DNA from: Actinomycetes bacterium
GTDB lineage: Bacteria > Actinomycetota > Actinomycetes > Actinomycetales > Microbacteriaceae
Length of the DNA stretch: 5,466 nt
NCBI GenBank assembly: GCA_023386675.1
Contig: JAEWJG010000442.1
Location: 1 to 5,466 of the forward strand
Direction: 5' to 3'
The translations under genes and the position numbers were made by a program. Positions 1 through 5,466 of this stretch are shown one piece after another (within the stretch, counting starts at the first letter, position 1; each line of letters begins with the position of its first letter). The notes under the pieces were generated by a model. The model did not search any database and was not told the origin of the DNA. It saw only the letters and a program-made list of their open reading frames with translations.

Positions 1-1
1 C

Positions 2-2458
2 TACGACCGGCACGTCTACATGGACAACTCCGGGCACATCTGGTTCGGCGTCTACCCGGGCGGAGTCGCGACGGTCAACAGCGCGAACGCGTACAACGAC
101 GGCAACTGGCACCAGGTGACCGCCAGCATGAGCTCGAGCGGGATGCAGCTGTACGTCGACGGCAAGCTCGTCGGCAGCCGCACCGACGTCACCAGCGGCC
201 AGCAGTACTCCGGCTATTGGCGCATCGGCGGGGACAACCTGAACGGATGGCCGTCGCAGCCGTCGAGCCAGAACTTCGCCGGCTCGATCGCCCAGGTCGC
301 GTTCTACCCGACCGCGCTCAGCCGCACCACGATCGCTTCGCAGATCGTGGCGGCCGGGCAGCCCTCCCCGATCCCGCCCGCTCCGAGCGACGCATACGGC
401 GCAGCCGTCTACGCCGGCAACCCGGAGTTCTACTGGCGGCTCGGCGAGACGCTCGGCAGCACGGCCGCCGACGCGGGTCCGAACGGCGTGACGGGCAACT
501 ACATCGGCACCTACACCCAGCAGCAGGCCGGAGCGCTCGCGGGCGTCTCCGACACCGCGGTCGCCTTCAACGGCGGCGCGGTGGTCAGCGGGACGCAGGA
601 CTCGAACCCGACGGTCTACACCGAGGAGGCGTGGTTCAAGACGACCACCACCTCCGGAGGCAAGATCATCGGATTCGGCGACGCCACGAACGGGACGTCG
701 AGCAACTACGACCGCCACGTCTACATGCAGGACAACGGCCAGGTGGTGTTCGGCGTCTGGACCGGTCAGACCAACACGATCACGACCGGGCCGTCCTACA
801 ACGACGGGAAGTGGCACCAGGTGGTGGCGACGCAGGGACCGGGCGGTATGAGCCTCTACATCGACGGCCAGCTCTCCGGCACGAACCCGCAGACCCAGGC
901 GCAGGGCTACAACGGCTACTGGCGGGTCGGCGGGGACACCACCTGGGGCTCGTCCAGCCCGTGGTTCAACGGCACCATCGACGAGGCCGCGGTCTACCCG
1001 ACCGTCCTGGACGCGTCCACCGTGCTGAACCACTACAACCTGGGCACAGGCACCAAGCCGAACCAGGCGCCCACCGCATCCTTCACGGCGGCGATGACCA
1101 ACCTGAGCGGAGCGTTCGACGCCACGGCGTCGAGCGACCCGGACGGCACGGTCGCCTCGTACGCGTGGGACTTCGGCGACGGCCAGACGGGCGTCGGCGC
1201 CACGCCGACCCACGTCTACCAGAACGCGGGCACCTACACGGTCACGCTGACGGTCACCGACAACGCGGGCGCCACGTCCACGCCGGCGACCAAGCAGGTG
1301 GCGGCCACGAAGGCGAACCAGGCCCCGACGGCCGCGTTCACCTCCACGGTCAGCAACCTGACCGCCTCGCTCGACGGGACCACGTCGAGCGACCCGGACG
1401 GCACGGTGGCGTCGTACGCGTGGGACTTCGGTGACGGCAAGACCGGCACCGGAGCGACCACGACCCACGCCTACGCCGCGGCGGGCACCTACACGGTCGG
1501 CCTGACGGTCACGGACAACCAGGGCCTCGCCTCTGCCGTGACCACCCACACCGTGACGGTGACCGCCCCGGCCAACCAGCCGCCGGTGGCCGCCTTCACC
1601 AGCTCCACGACCAACCTGACGGTCGCGGTCGACGGGTCGGGATCCTCCGATCCGGACGGCACGATCGCGAGCTACGCGTGGAACTGGGGCGACGGGCAGA
1701 CCAGCACGGGAGCCACCGCGAGCCACGCGTACGCGGCGGCCGGCACCTACACGGTCACGCTGACCGTGACCGACAACCAGGGAGCCACCGCCCAGAAGAC
1801 CGCGACCGTCACCCCGACGGCCCCGGCCGGACCGCAGCCGCTGGCGGCCGACGCCTTCAACCGGACGCTCGCGTCCGGCTGGGGCTCGGCCGACACCGGC
1901 GGGGCGTGGACCGTCAGCGGCGGCGCGACGAGCTACTCCGTCGCACCGGGCTATGGCCAGCAGTCGGCCACCCTGGGCGCCAGCCGCACGAGCTCGCTCA
2001 ACACGGTCTCGTCGACCAGCACCGACTCCACCGTGAAGTTCAGCACGACCACGATGCCGACCGGAGGCGGGACCTACGTCTCGGTCATCGGCCGCCTGGT
2101 GGGCGCGTCGGACTACGAGGCCAGGGTCTGGGTCAAGTCGACCGGCCAGGTGCAGCTCCAGCTGCTCCAGGGCTCGACCGTCCTGAGCGCCGCGAACATC
2201 GCGGGCATCACCTACAACGCGGGCGACACTCTGTCGGTCCGTGTGCAGGTGACGGGCACGAACCCGACGACGATCCGGGCCTCGGTCTGGTCGGCGTCGC
2301 AGACGGCCCCGGCGACCTGGCAGCTGCAGACGACGGACACCACCGCCGCCCTGCAGGTCGCCGGTAGCGTCGGCCTCCGCGAGTACCTGTCCGGGACGGC
2401 GACGACGACCCCCGTGGTCGTCCGCTACACGGGCTACCAGGTGGTGCCCGTGGCCTGA
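2..2458 (+). CDS. LamG/PKD multidomain extracellular protein, 5'-truncated by the window
   Basis: The frame is open from the first complete codon at base 2, giving 818 visible residues. The first Met (base 20) lies inside a domain, so it is not the start. Numbered from base 2, residues 1-118 are the end of a LamG-like (concanavalin A-like) jelly roll, and 120-130 form a Pro-rich linker. Residues 131-348 are a complete second LamG-like domain with YWRLGE near its start and NDGKWHQVVA and GGMSLYIDG in the core. The first LamG repeats this core (NDGNWHQVTA, GMQLYVDG). PKD domains follow at about 355-435, 440-522 and 525-605, each with SSDPDGT, a W-(D/N)-(F/W)-GDG strand and GTYTV-LTVTDN. Residues 615-818 are an unassigned Ser/Thr-rich beta-type domain. 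No sorting motif or membrane segment occurs at the C-terminus, so any anchor or signal peptide must be upstream. LamG and PKD modules typically mediate carbohydrate or protein binding in secreted proteins. Adhesin or matrix protein is the best guess; an enzymatic domain in the missing N-terminus is possible. Confidence 0.9.
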   Translation, partial: YDRHVYMDNSGHIWFGVYPGGVATVNSANAYNDGNWHQVTASMSSSGMQLYVDGKLVGSRTDVTSGQQYSGYWRIGGDNLNGWPSQPSSQNFAGSIAQVAFYPTALSRTTIASQIVAAGQPSPIPPAPSDAYGAAVYAGNPEFYWRLGETLGSTAADAGPNGVTGNYIGTYTQQQAGALAGVSDTAVAFNGGAVVSGTQDSNPTVYTEEAWFKTTTTSGGKIIGFGDATNGTSSNYDRHVYMQDNGQVVFGVWTGQTNTITTGPSYNDGKWHQVVATQGPGGMSLYIDGQLSGTNPQTQAQGYNGYWRVGGDTTWGSSSPWFNGTIDEAAVYPTVLDASTVLNHYNLGTGTKPNQAPTASFTAAMTNLSGAFDATASSDPDGTVASYAWDFGDGQTGVGATPTHVYQNAGTYTVTLTVTDNAGATSTPATKQVAATKANQAPTAAFTSTVSNLTASLDGTTSSDPDGTVASYAWDFGDGKTGTGATTTHAYAAAGTYTVGLTVTDNQGLASAVTTHTVTVTAPANQPPVAAFTSSTTNLTVAVDGSGSSDPDGTIASYAWNWGDGQTSTGATASHAYAAAGTYTVTLTVTDNQGATAQKTATVTPTAPAGPQPLAADAFNRTLASGWGSADTGGAWTVSGGATSYSVAPGYGQQSATLGASRTSSLNTVSSTSTDSTVKFSTTTMPTGGGTYVSVIGRLVGASDYEARVWVKSTGQVQLQLLQGSTVLSAANIAGITYNAGDTLSVRVQVTGTNPTTIRASVWSASQTAPATWQLQTTDTTAALQVAGSVGLREYLSGTATTTPVVVRYTGYQVVPVA
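1064..1816 (+). repeat. Three tandem PKD-domain coding repeats
   Basis: Three modules of about 85 codons follow each other. The GGACGGCACG marker of the SSDPDGT strand falls at 1141, 1396 and 1654, giving periods of 255 and 258 bases. Modules 1 and 2 are very close at DNA level: bases 1129-1183 and 1384-1438 differ at only three positions by eye. Module 3 is more diverged and has WNWGDG in place of WDFGDG. This suggests duplication within the gene, with modules 1 and 2 either the youngest pair or kept alike by gene conversion. Confidence 0.85.
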
Positions 2459-2477
2459 CGGACAGCCAGCAGTACAC

Positions 2478-2512
2478 GACCGGGCGGGGCACGCCACACG
2501 CCCCGCCCGGTC
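2478..2512 (+). terminator. GC-rich hairpin terminator after the LamG/PKD gene
   Basis: A perfect 13-bp inverted repeat has its left arm GACCGGGCGGGGC at 2478-2490 and its right arm at 2500-2512, separated by a 9-base loop. It begins 19 bases after the stop codon. The following bases (ACTCCTTC) contain only a poor T-tract, as is common for intrinsic terminators in high-GC actinobacteria. It probably ends the LamG/PKD transcript and separates it from the polysaccharide genes, though termination may be partial. Confidence 0.8.
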
Positions 2513-2514
2513 AC

Positions 2515-2544
2515 TCCTTCCGCCGGAGGGCGGACGAGTACCAT
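2515..2544 (+). promoter_or_regulatory. Weak candidate promoter for the polysaccharide genes
   Basis: TACCAT at 2539-2544 fits the TANNNT form of a sigma-70-type -10 box and lies 65 bases before the start at 2610. The matching -35 position (about 2515-2521) reads TCCTTCC and does not resemble TTGACA. A promoter is expected here because a terminator lies just upstream, but the sequence support is poor. Extracytoplasmic-sigma or activator-dependent promoters would not be recognised by this test. Confidence 0.2.
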
Positions 2545-2629
2545 GAGACAACTTCTCGGCCGGACCGACCCCGGCTCATGCGCCCGACCCGCAGATGAGA
2601 GGCACGACGATGACGGGGAACTCCGTTGA
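2543..2629 (+). CDS. Possible 28-codon upstream ORF (leader peptide), doubtful
   Basis: An ATG at 2543 opens a 28-residue frame, MRQLLGRTDPGSC and onward, ending in a TGA at 2627-2629. It overlaps the first 20 bases of the membrane protein gene in another frame. A purine-rich GGAGGG lies at 2524-2529, but its 13-base spacing from the ATG is long. No hydrophobic segment or attenuator-like run of one amino acid is seen. It could couple translation to the downstream gene or be chance. If the candidate -10 box at 2539-2544 is used, the transcript would start after this ATG and the ORF would not be made. Confidence 0.15.
   Translation: MRQLLGRTDPGSCARPADERHDDDGELR
2597..2602 (+). promoter_or_regulatory. 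Ribosome binding site that fixes the membrane protein start at 2610
   Basis: GAGAGG lies seven bases before the ATG at 2610, a normal Shine-Dalgarno spacing. The in-frame ATG at 2595 is preceded by GACCCGCAG with no such site, and starting there would place the GAGAGG inside the gene. The 2610 start is therefore preferred. Confidence 0.65.
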
Positions 2630-3923
2630 CCACCTGATGATCCAGGTGCTCGGCGTGGTCGCGGCCGTCCTGCTGCTGATCGTCCTCCGCCGCGCACCGC
2701 GCGCCGCCGTCGGGCTGTGGCTGGCGGCGCTCTGCTTCATCCCGATCTGGCTCGGCGTCGGCGTCGGCCTGAACGGCAACCTGTTCCTCCCCGCTGTGAG
2801 CGCCGTCGGCGTCGTCGTGATCGCGGCGCTCATCCCGGTCCCCGACTTCCGGCTGGTGCCGGCCGACGTCTTCCTGCTCCTGCTCCTGGTCTTCGGGGTG
2901 GCCGGGCTCTTCGGGGCCAACGGCTCCATCGCGTTCGGGACGCTGGTCACGATGGTCACCTACTTCGCCATCGGCTACATCGTCGGACGTCTCGCAGCGC
3001 TGCGGGTCACCGCCGCGTGGCTCAACGGAGCCGTCGCGATCGCCTTCACCGTCGTCGGCGCTCTGGCCCTCCTCGAGTTCGTCACGAAATTCAATCCGTT
3101 CATCCTGCTGCACGCCTCGAACGGCCTCTACACGGCCTGGGGGAGCATCCAGATCCGCGGCGGCGTCCCGCGCGCGGAGGCGGCCTTCGGCCATTCGATC
3201 GCACTCAGTGCGAGCCTCGCGCTCGCCGTCCCCTTCGCGATCGCCTCCCCGTTCAAGCTGGTCTGGCGGTTCGCCATGGTCGCCGTCATGCTCGCCGCCT
3301 GCGTCGTCAGCTTCAGCAGGGCCGGGATGCTGTGTGCGGCCATCGCGCTGCTGCTGTCCGTCTTCTTCTCACGGGAGCTCTCGGTCAAGGTCCGCGCGAT
3401 CATGCTGTCCGTCCTCGGGCTCGCGGTCGCGATCGCCGCACCGTTCGTGCTGTCGGTCTTCAGCGACGCCGGCACAGAGGCGACGGGCAGCGCCAATTAC
3501 CGCGGCGACCTGCTGACCCTGATGGGCAGCATGAACCCGATCGGCGTCGCGGACTCCGCCCAGAAGGACTCGGCGGGCACCCTGCGCTTCGCCCACTTCG
3601 TCTCCATCGACAGCCAGCTGGTCCTCACCGGCCTCACCAGCGGGTTCCTGGCCATGCTGCTGGCCTGCATCGCCCTCGCGGCGGCCGTCTGGGTCGTGCT
3701 CCGCGGACGGGCGACACCGGCGACGATCGCCCTGGTGGCGCAGATCCCTGCGTTCGCCACCGTCGCCCTCATCACCCAGTACTCCATCTTCGTCTTCGCC
3801 GTCGCCGGCATCGCCGCGAGCAGCCAGTCGCTCGCCCGGTCCCAGCGCGAACGCGAGGCGCTCGAATCCCTCACGGCCCCGACCGGCCCGTCCCTCCCGA
3901 TACCCCTGAAGGAACCGTCATGA
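2610..3923 (+). CDS. Wzy/O-antigen-ligase-type polysaccharide polymerase, multi-pass membrane protein
   Basis: This 437-residue protein is very hydrophobic, with about 11-12 likely membrane segments, near residues 9-27, 32-53, 59-75, 86-103, 108-127, 138-158, 194-213, 219-235, 237-253, 263-283, 341-364 and 372-402. The pattern PRAEAAFGHSIAL (187-199) and the SFSRAG motif (234-239, Arg237) are typical of the Wzy_C/O-antigen ligase group. A large loop at about 284-340 carries NYRGDLL (296-302) and AHFVSIDSQLV (328-338), where the family usually has its catalytic or binding Arg and His. In Wzy-dependent pathways such proteins join lipid-linked repeat units on the outer face of the cytoplasmic membrane. 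The coupled co-polymerase/kinase gene downstream supports a polymerase rather than a ligase. Wzy-type sequences diverge widely, so the repeat unit cannot be predicted. The C-terminal 35 residues are polar and probably cytoplasmic. Confidence 0.8.
   Translation: MTGNSVDHLMIQVLGVVAAVLLLIVLRRAPRAAVGLWLAALCFIPIWLGVGVGLNGNLFLPAVSAVGVVVIAALIPVPDFRLVPADVFLLLLLVFGVAGLFGANGSIAFGTLVTMVTYFAIGYIVGRLAALRVTAAWLNGAVAIAFTVVGALALLEFVTKFNPFILLHASNGLYTAWGSIQIRGGVPRAEAAFGHSIALSASLALAVPFAIASPFKLVWRFAMVAVMLAACVVSFSRAGMLCAAIALLLSVFFSRELSVKVRAIMLSVLGLAVAIAAPFVLSVFSDAGTEATGSANYRGDLLTLMGSMNPIGVADSAQKDSAGTLRFAHFVSIDSQLVLTGLTSGFLAMLLACIALAAAVWVVLRGRATPATIALVAQIPAFATVALITQYSIFVFAVAGIAASSQSLARSQREREALESLTAPTGPSLPIPLKEPS
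3908..3914 (+). promoter_or_regulatory. Ribosome binding site for the co-polymerase/kinase gene
   Basis: GAAGGAA inside the last codons of the membrane protein gene lies five bases before the ATG at 3920. It supports that start over the open frame extending far upstream, which is only the out-of-frame reading of the membrane protein gene. Confidence 0.75.
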
Positions 3924-5452
3924 CCCGGAACCCGTATCTCGCCCTGTTCCGCCACTTCTGGTACATCGTCGTCGCGGGCGCGCTGATCGGCGCGCTCGCC
4001 GGCTGGGGGGTGAGCCAGCTGGCGACGCGCATGTACACCTCGACGACGAGCCTCTACTTCTCGCTGAGCGCCGGCGTCTCCGGCAACGACATCAACCAGG
4101 GCTCCACGTACACGCAGAACCAGATGCTGAGCTTCGCCCAGCTGGCGACCTCGCCGGTCGTGCTGCAGCCGGTGATCGACAGCCTCAAGCTCAGCGTTCC
4201 GCCGGGCACCCTCGCGAAGCAGATCACGGTGACCACGCCGCAGAACACGGTCGTCCTCCAGCTGGATGTGACCGACACGTCCGCGAAGCAGGCCACGGAC
4301 ATCGCCAATGCCGTCGCCGCGAGCCTGAAGACCGAGGTCGAGGACATCGCGCCGAAGAACGCGCAGGGCAACGGGACCGTGAGCACGCGGGTCATCGAGC
4401 CCGCGGTGGAGCCCGACGGCCCCTCCGCACCGAACGAGCGACTCAACCTGCTGCTGGGATTGATCGTCGGCATCCTCGCGGCAGCCGGGGCGCTCCTGCT
4501 CTGGGAGGCCCTCAGCACCCGCGTCGACTCGGAGGAGAAGGCGATCGCCGTCACCGGTGCGCCGAGCCTGGGCACCGTCCGCCGGCGCCGCGGCGCGGTG
4601 CACGGACTGGCGATGGTCGGCGACACGCGCTCGCCCAGCGCCGAGGACTTCCGCCAGCTGCGCGCGAACCTCGAGTTCGTCGCCGTCGACGTCTCCTCGC
4701 CGGTGTTCGTGATCACCTCGTCCGTGCAGGGCGAGGGAAAGTCCACCGTCGCCGCGAACCTGGCGATCGCGCTCAGCGAGGGCGACAAGCGCGTGCTGCT
4801 GATCGACGCGGACCTGCGGCGCCCAGCCGTCGCCGGCTACACGGGAATGGTCGCGGAGACCGGCCTGAGCACCATCCTGGCCGGGCGCGTGTCGCTCGCC
4901 GACGCCGTCCAGCCCTGGGGCGACGGCGCACTGACGGTGCTCACGGCCGGCCGTATCCCGCCGAACCCGAGCGAGCTGCTGTCGTCGAAGGCGATGACGG
5001 CGCTGGTCGCTGAGGCGCGCACGATGTTCGACGTGATCGTGATCGACACCCCGCCGCTGCGCGCCGTCGCCGATGCGGCGTCGCTCGTCTCGGTGGCGGA
5101 CGCGACGGTCGTCGTCGTCGACCGCACAGCGGTCCGCCGCAGCCAGCTGCTGCACACGGTGGAGGCGATCCGCCGGGCGGGCGGCTCCGTCGCCGGCATC
5201 GTCCTGAACAAGGCCCGCGGCAAGCGGACCGGCACCGCGTACTACTACTACAAGGAGGACGCGGCACAGCCGAAGGCCCCCGCCGGCTCGCACAACCCGC
5301 CGCAGCCGCGCGCACCGAAGAACCGCCTGCTGGCGCCGCGCCGTCCCCGTTCCGAGACGGACACGACCCCGGGCGACGGGGCGGAGGACGCGGCGGCGCG
5401 CGAGGAGACCGACAGCACGTCCTCCGAGGCGGCGCAGCTGGGCCGGAAGTGA
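3920..5452 (+). CDS. Polysaccharide co-polymerase fused to BY-kinase (Wzz-type chain length regulator / tyrosine autokinase)
   Basis: This 510-residue protein has a Wzz-type N-terminal part: membrane segment about 13-35, extracellular region about 36-173, a Pro-rich stretch (PAVEPDGPSAPN, 161-172) and a second membrane segment about 175-197. The cytoplasmic BY-kinase domain has the EX2RX2R oligomerisation motif (Glu242, Arg245, Arg248), Walker A SVQGEGKST (268-276, Lys274), Walker A' LLIDADLRRP (293-302, Asp296 and Asp298), PPNPSELL (347-354) and Walker B VIVIDTPP (372-379, Asp376). A four-tyrosine run at 441-444 is the likely autophosphorylation cluster. The kinase would phosphorylate itself in trans at the membrane and control polymer length and export with the polymerase encoded just upstream, whose stop it overlaps by ATGA. 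Wzc and firmicute kinases usually end in the Tyr cluster; here a 66-residue tail follows, rich in Pro and basic residues (about 450-478), then acidic and Ser/Thr-rich. The extracellular part is much shorter than in Wzc, as in Gram-positive relatives. Confidence 0.93.
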   Translation: MTRNPYLALFRHFWYIVVAGALIGALAGWGVSQLATRMYTSTTSLYFSLSAGVSGNDINQGSTYTQNQMLSFAQLATSPVVLQPVIDSLKLSVPPGTLAKQITVTTPQNTVVLQLDVTDTSAKQATDIANAVAASLKTEVEDIAPKNAQGNGTVSTRVIEPAVEPDGPSAPNERLNLLLGLIVGILAAAGALLLWEALSTRVDSEEKAIAVTGAPSLGTVRRRRGAVHGLAMVGDTRSPSAEDFRQLRANLEFVAVDVSSPVFVITSSVQGEGKSTVAANLAIALSEGDKRVLLIDADLRRPAVAGYTGMVAETGLSTILAGRVSLADAVQPWGDGALTVLTAGRIPPNPSELLSSKAMTALVAEARTMFDVIVIDTPPLRAVADAASLVSVADATVVVVDRTAVRRSQLLHTVEAIRRAGGSVAGIVLNKARGKRTGTAYYYYKEDAAQPKAPAGSHNPPQPRAPKNRLLAPRRPRSETDTTPGDGAEDAAAREETDSTSSEAAQLGRK

Positions 5453-5466
5453 CGACGACGCCGGCC
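5449..5466 (+). CDS. Possible start of a further coupled gene, 3'-truncated
   Basis: A GTG at 5449 overlaps the kinase stop as GTGA and opens a frame reading MTTTPA to the window end. Such Thr/Pro-rich starts and 4-base overlaps are common in actinobacterial operons. The nearest good Shine-Dalgarno-like sequence (GAGG, 5426-5429) is too far away, while GGAA at 5445-5448 abuts the start. Initiation would therefore rely on coupling to the kinase gene. Six codons allow no functional call. Confidence 0.4.

Noticed and set aside
20..22. ATG at base 20 as the true start of the LamG/PKD protein
   Set aside because: The frame continues upstream to the window edge as YDRHVYM, matching YDRHVYMQ in the second LamG domain (base 707 onward), so the Met is internal to a domain.
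217..1434. 405-residue + strand open frame in another frame inside the LamG/PKD gene
   Set aside because: It is an Arg/His/Gly-rich shadow of a gene whose own frame shows LamG and PKD domains.
2595..2609. Alternative polymerase start at ATG 2595
   Set aside because: It has no Shine-Dalgarno sequence upstream, and the GAGAGG at 2597-2602 is properly spaced for the ATG at 2610.
2511..3194. 227-residue minus-strand open frame over the intergenic region and polymerase 5' end
   Set aside because: Its composition is highly charged (Asp, Glu, Arg, Gln) with no recognisable domain, and it lies opposite clear membrane segments on the + strand.
2717..3919. Upstream extension of the kinase reading frame
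   Set aside because: The frame is open but encodes an Arg/Pro-rich shadow of the polymerase gene. The ribosome binding site at 3908-3914 and the Wzz-type N-terminus fix the start at 3920.
3497..5293. 598-residue open frame on the minus strand opposite the polymerase end and the kinase gene
   Set aside because: Its translation is an Arg/Asp/Gly/His-rich low-complexity pattern typical of the antisense of GC-rich genes, and the + strand carries clear BY-kinase motifs over the same bases.
1..5466. Mobile element, CRISPR array, tRNA or rRNA
   Set aside because: No transposase or integrase motifs, no short regularly spaced repeats and no RNA-gene-like sequence were seen; the only repeats are the protein-domain repeats.

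Overview
The window is a stretch of GC-rich actinobacterial DNA with strong G/C preference at third codon positions. Codon use, the fused chain-length-regulator/tyrosine-kinase architecture and the LamG/PKD extracellular protein suit a Microbacteriaceae-like actinomycete (Leifsonia, Curtobacterium and relatives). That family placement is an inference from style, not from a marker gene. All real genes lie on the + strand, and the long minus-strand open frames are GC-driven shadows.

Layout: (1) Bases 2-2458 are the 3' part of a large surface or secreted protein whose N-terminus lies outside the window. It has a partial LamG-like jelly-roll domain, a Pro-rich linker, a complete second LamG-like domain, three PKD domains in tandem and a C-terminal beta-rich domain of about 200 residues that I cannot assign to a named family. 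(2) Bases 2459-2609 are intergenic. They hold a perfect 13-bp GC-rich hairpin (probable terminator), a possible but weak promoter, a possible 28-codon upstream ORF and the ribosome binding site that fixes the next start. (3) Bases 2610-3923 encode a multi-pass membrane protein of the Wzy/O-antigen-ligase type. (4) Bases 3920-5452 encode a single-chain polysaccharide co-polymerase (Wzz-like) fused to a bacterial tyrosine (BY) kinase. It overlaps the membrane protein gene by ATGA. (5) A GTG at 5449 overlaps the kinase stop (GTGA) and probably starts a further gene cut off by the window edge.

Together, genes 2 and 3 look like the polymerisation and chain-length module of a Wzy-dependent exopolysaccharide or capsule locus: the membrane protein would join repeat units outside the membrane, and the co-polymerase/kinase would control chain length and export. 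The LamG/PKD protein is separated from them by a terminator but lies on the same strand next to the locus. It could be an adhesin or carbohydrate-binding matrix protein; this role rests on domain type and position only.

I found no RNA gene, mobile element, CRISPR array or convincing new biological system. The points most worth a second look are the tyrosine cluster placed well inside the kinase C-terminus and followed by a charge-segregated tail, and the unassigned C-terminal domain of the LamG/PKD protein.
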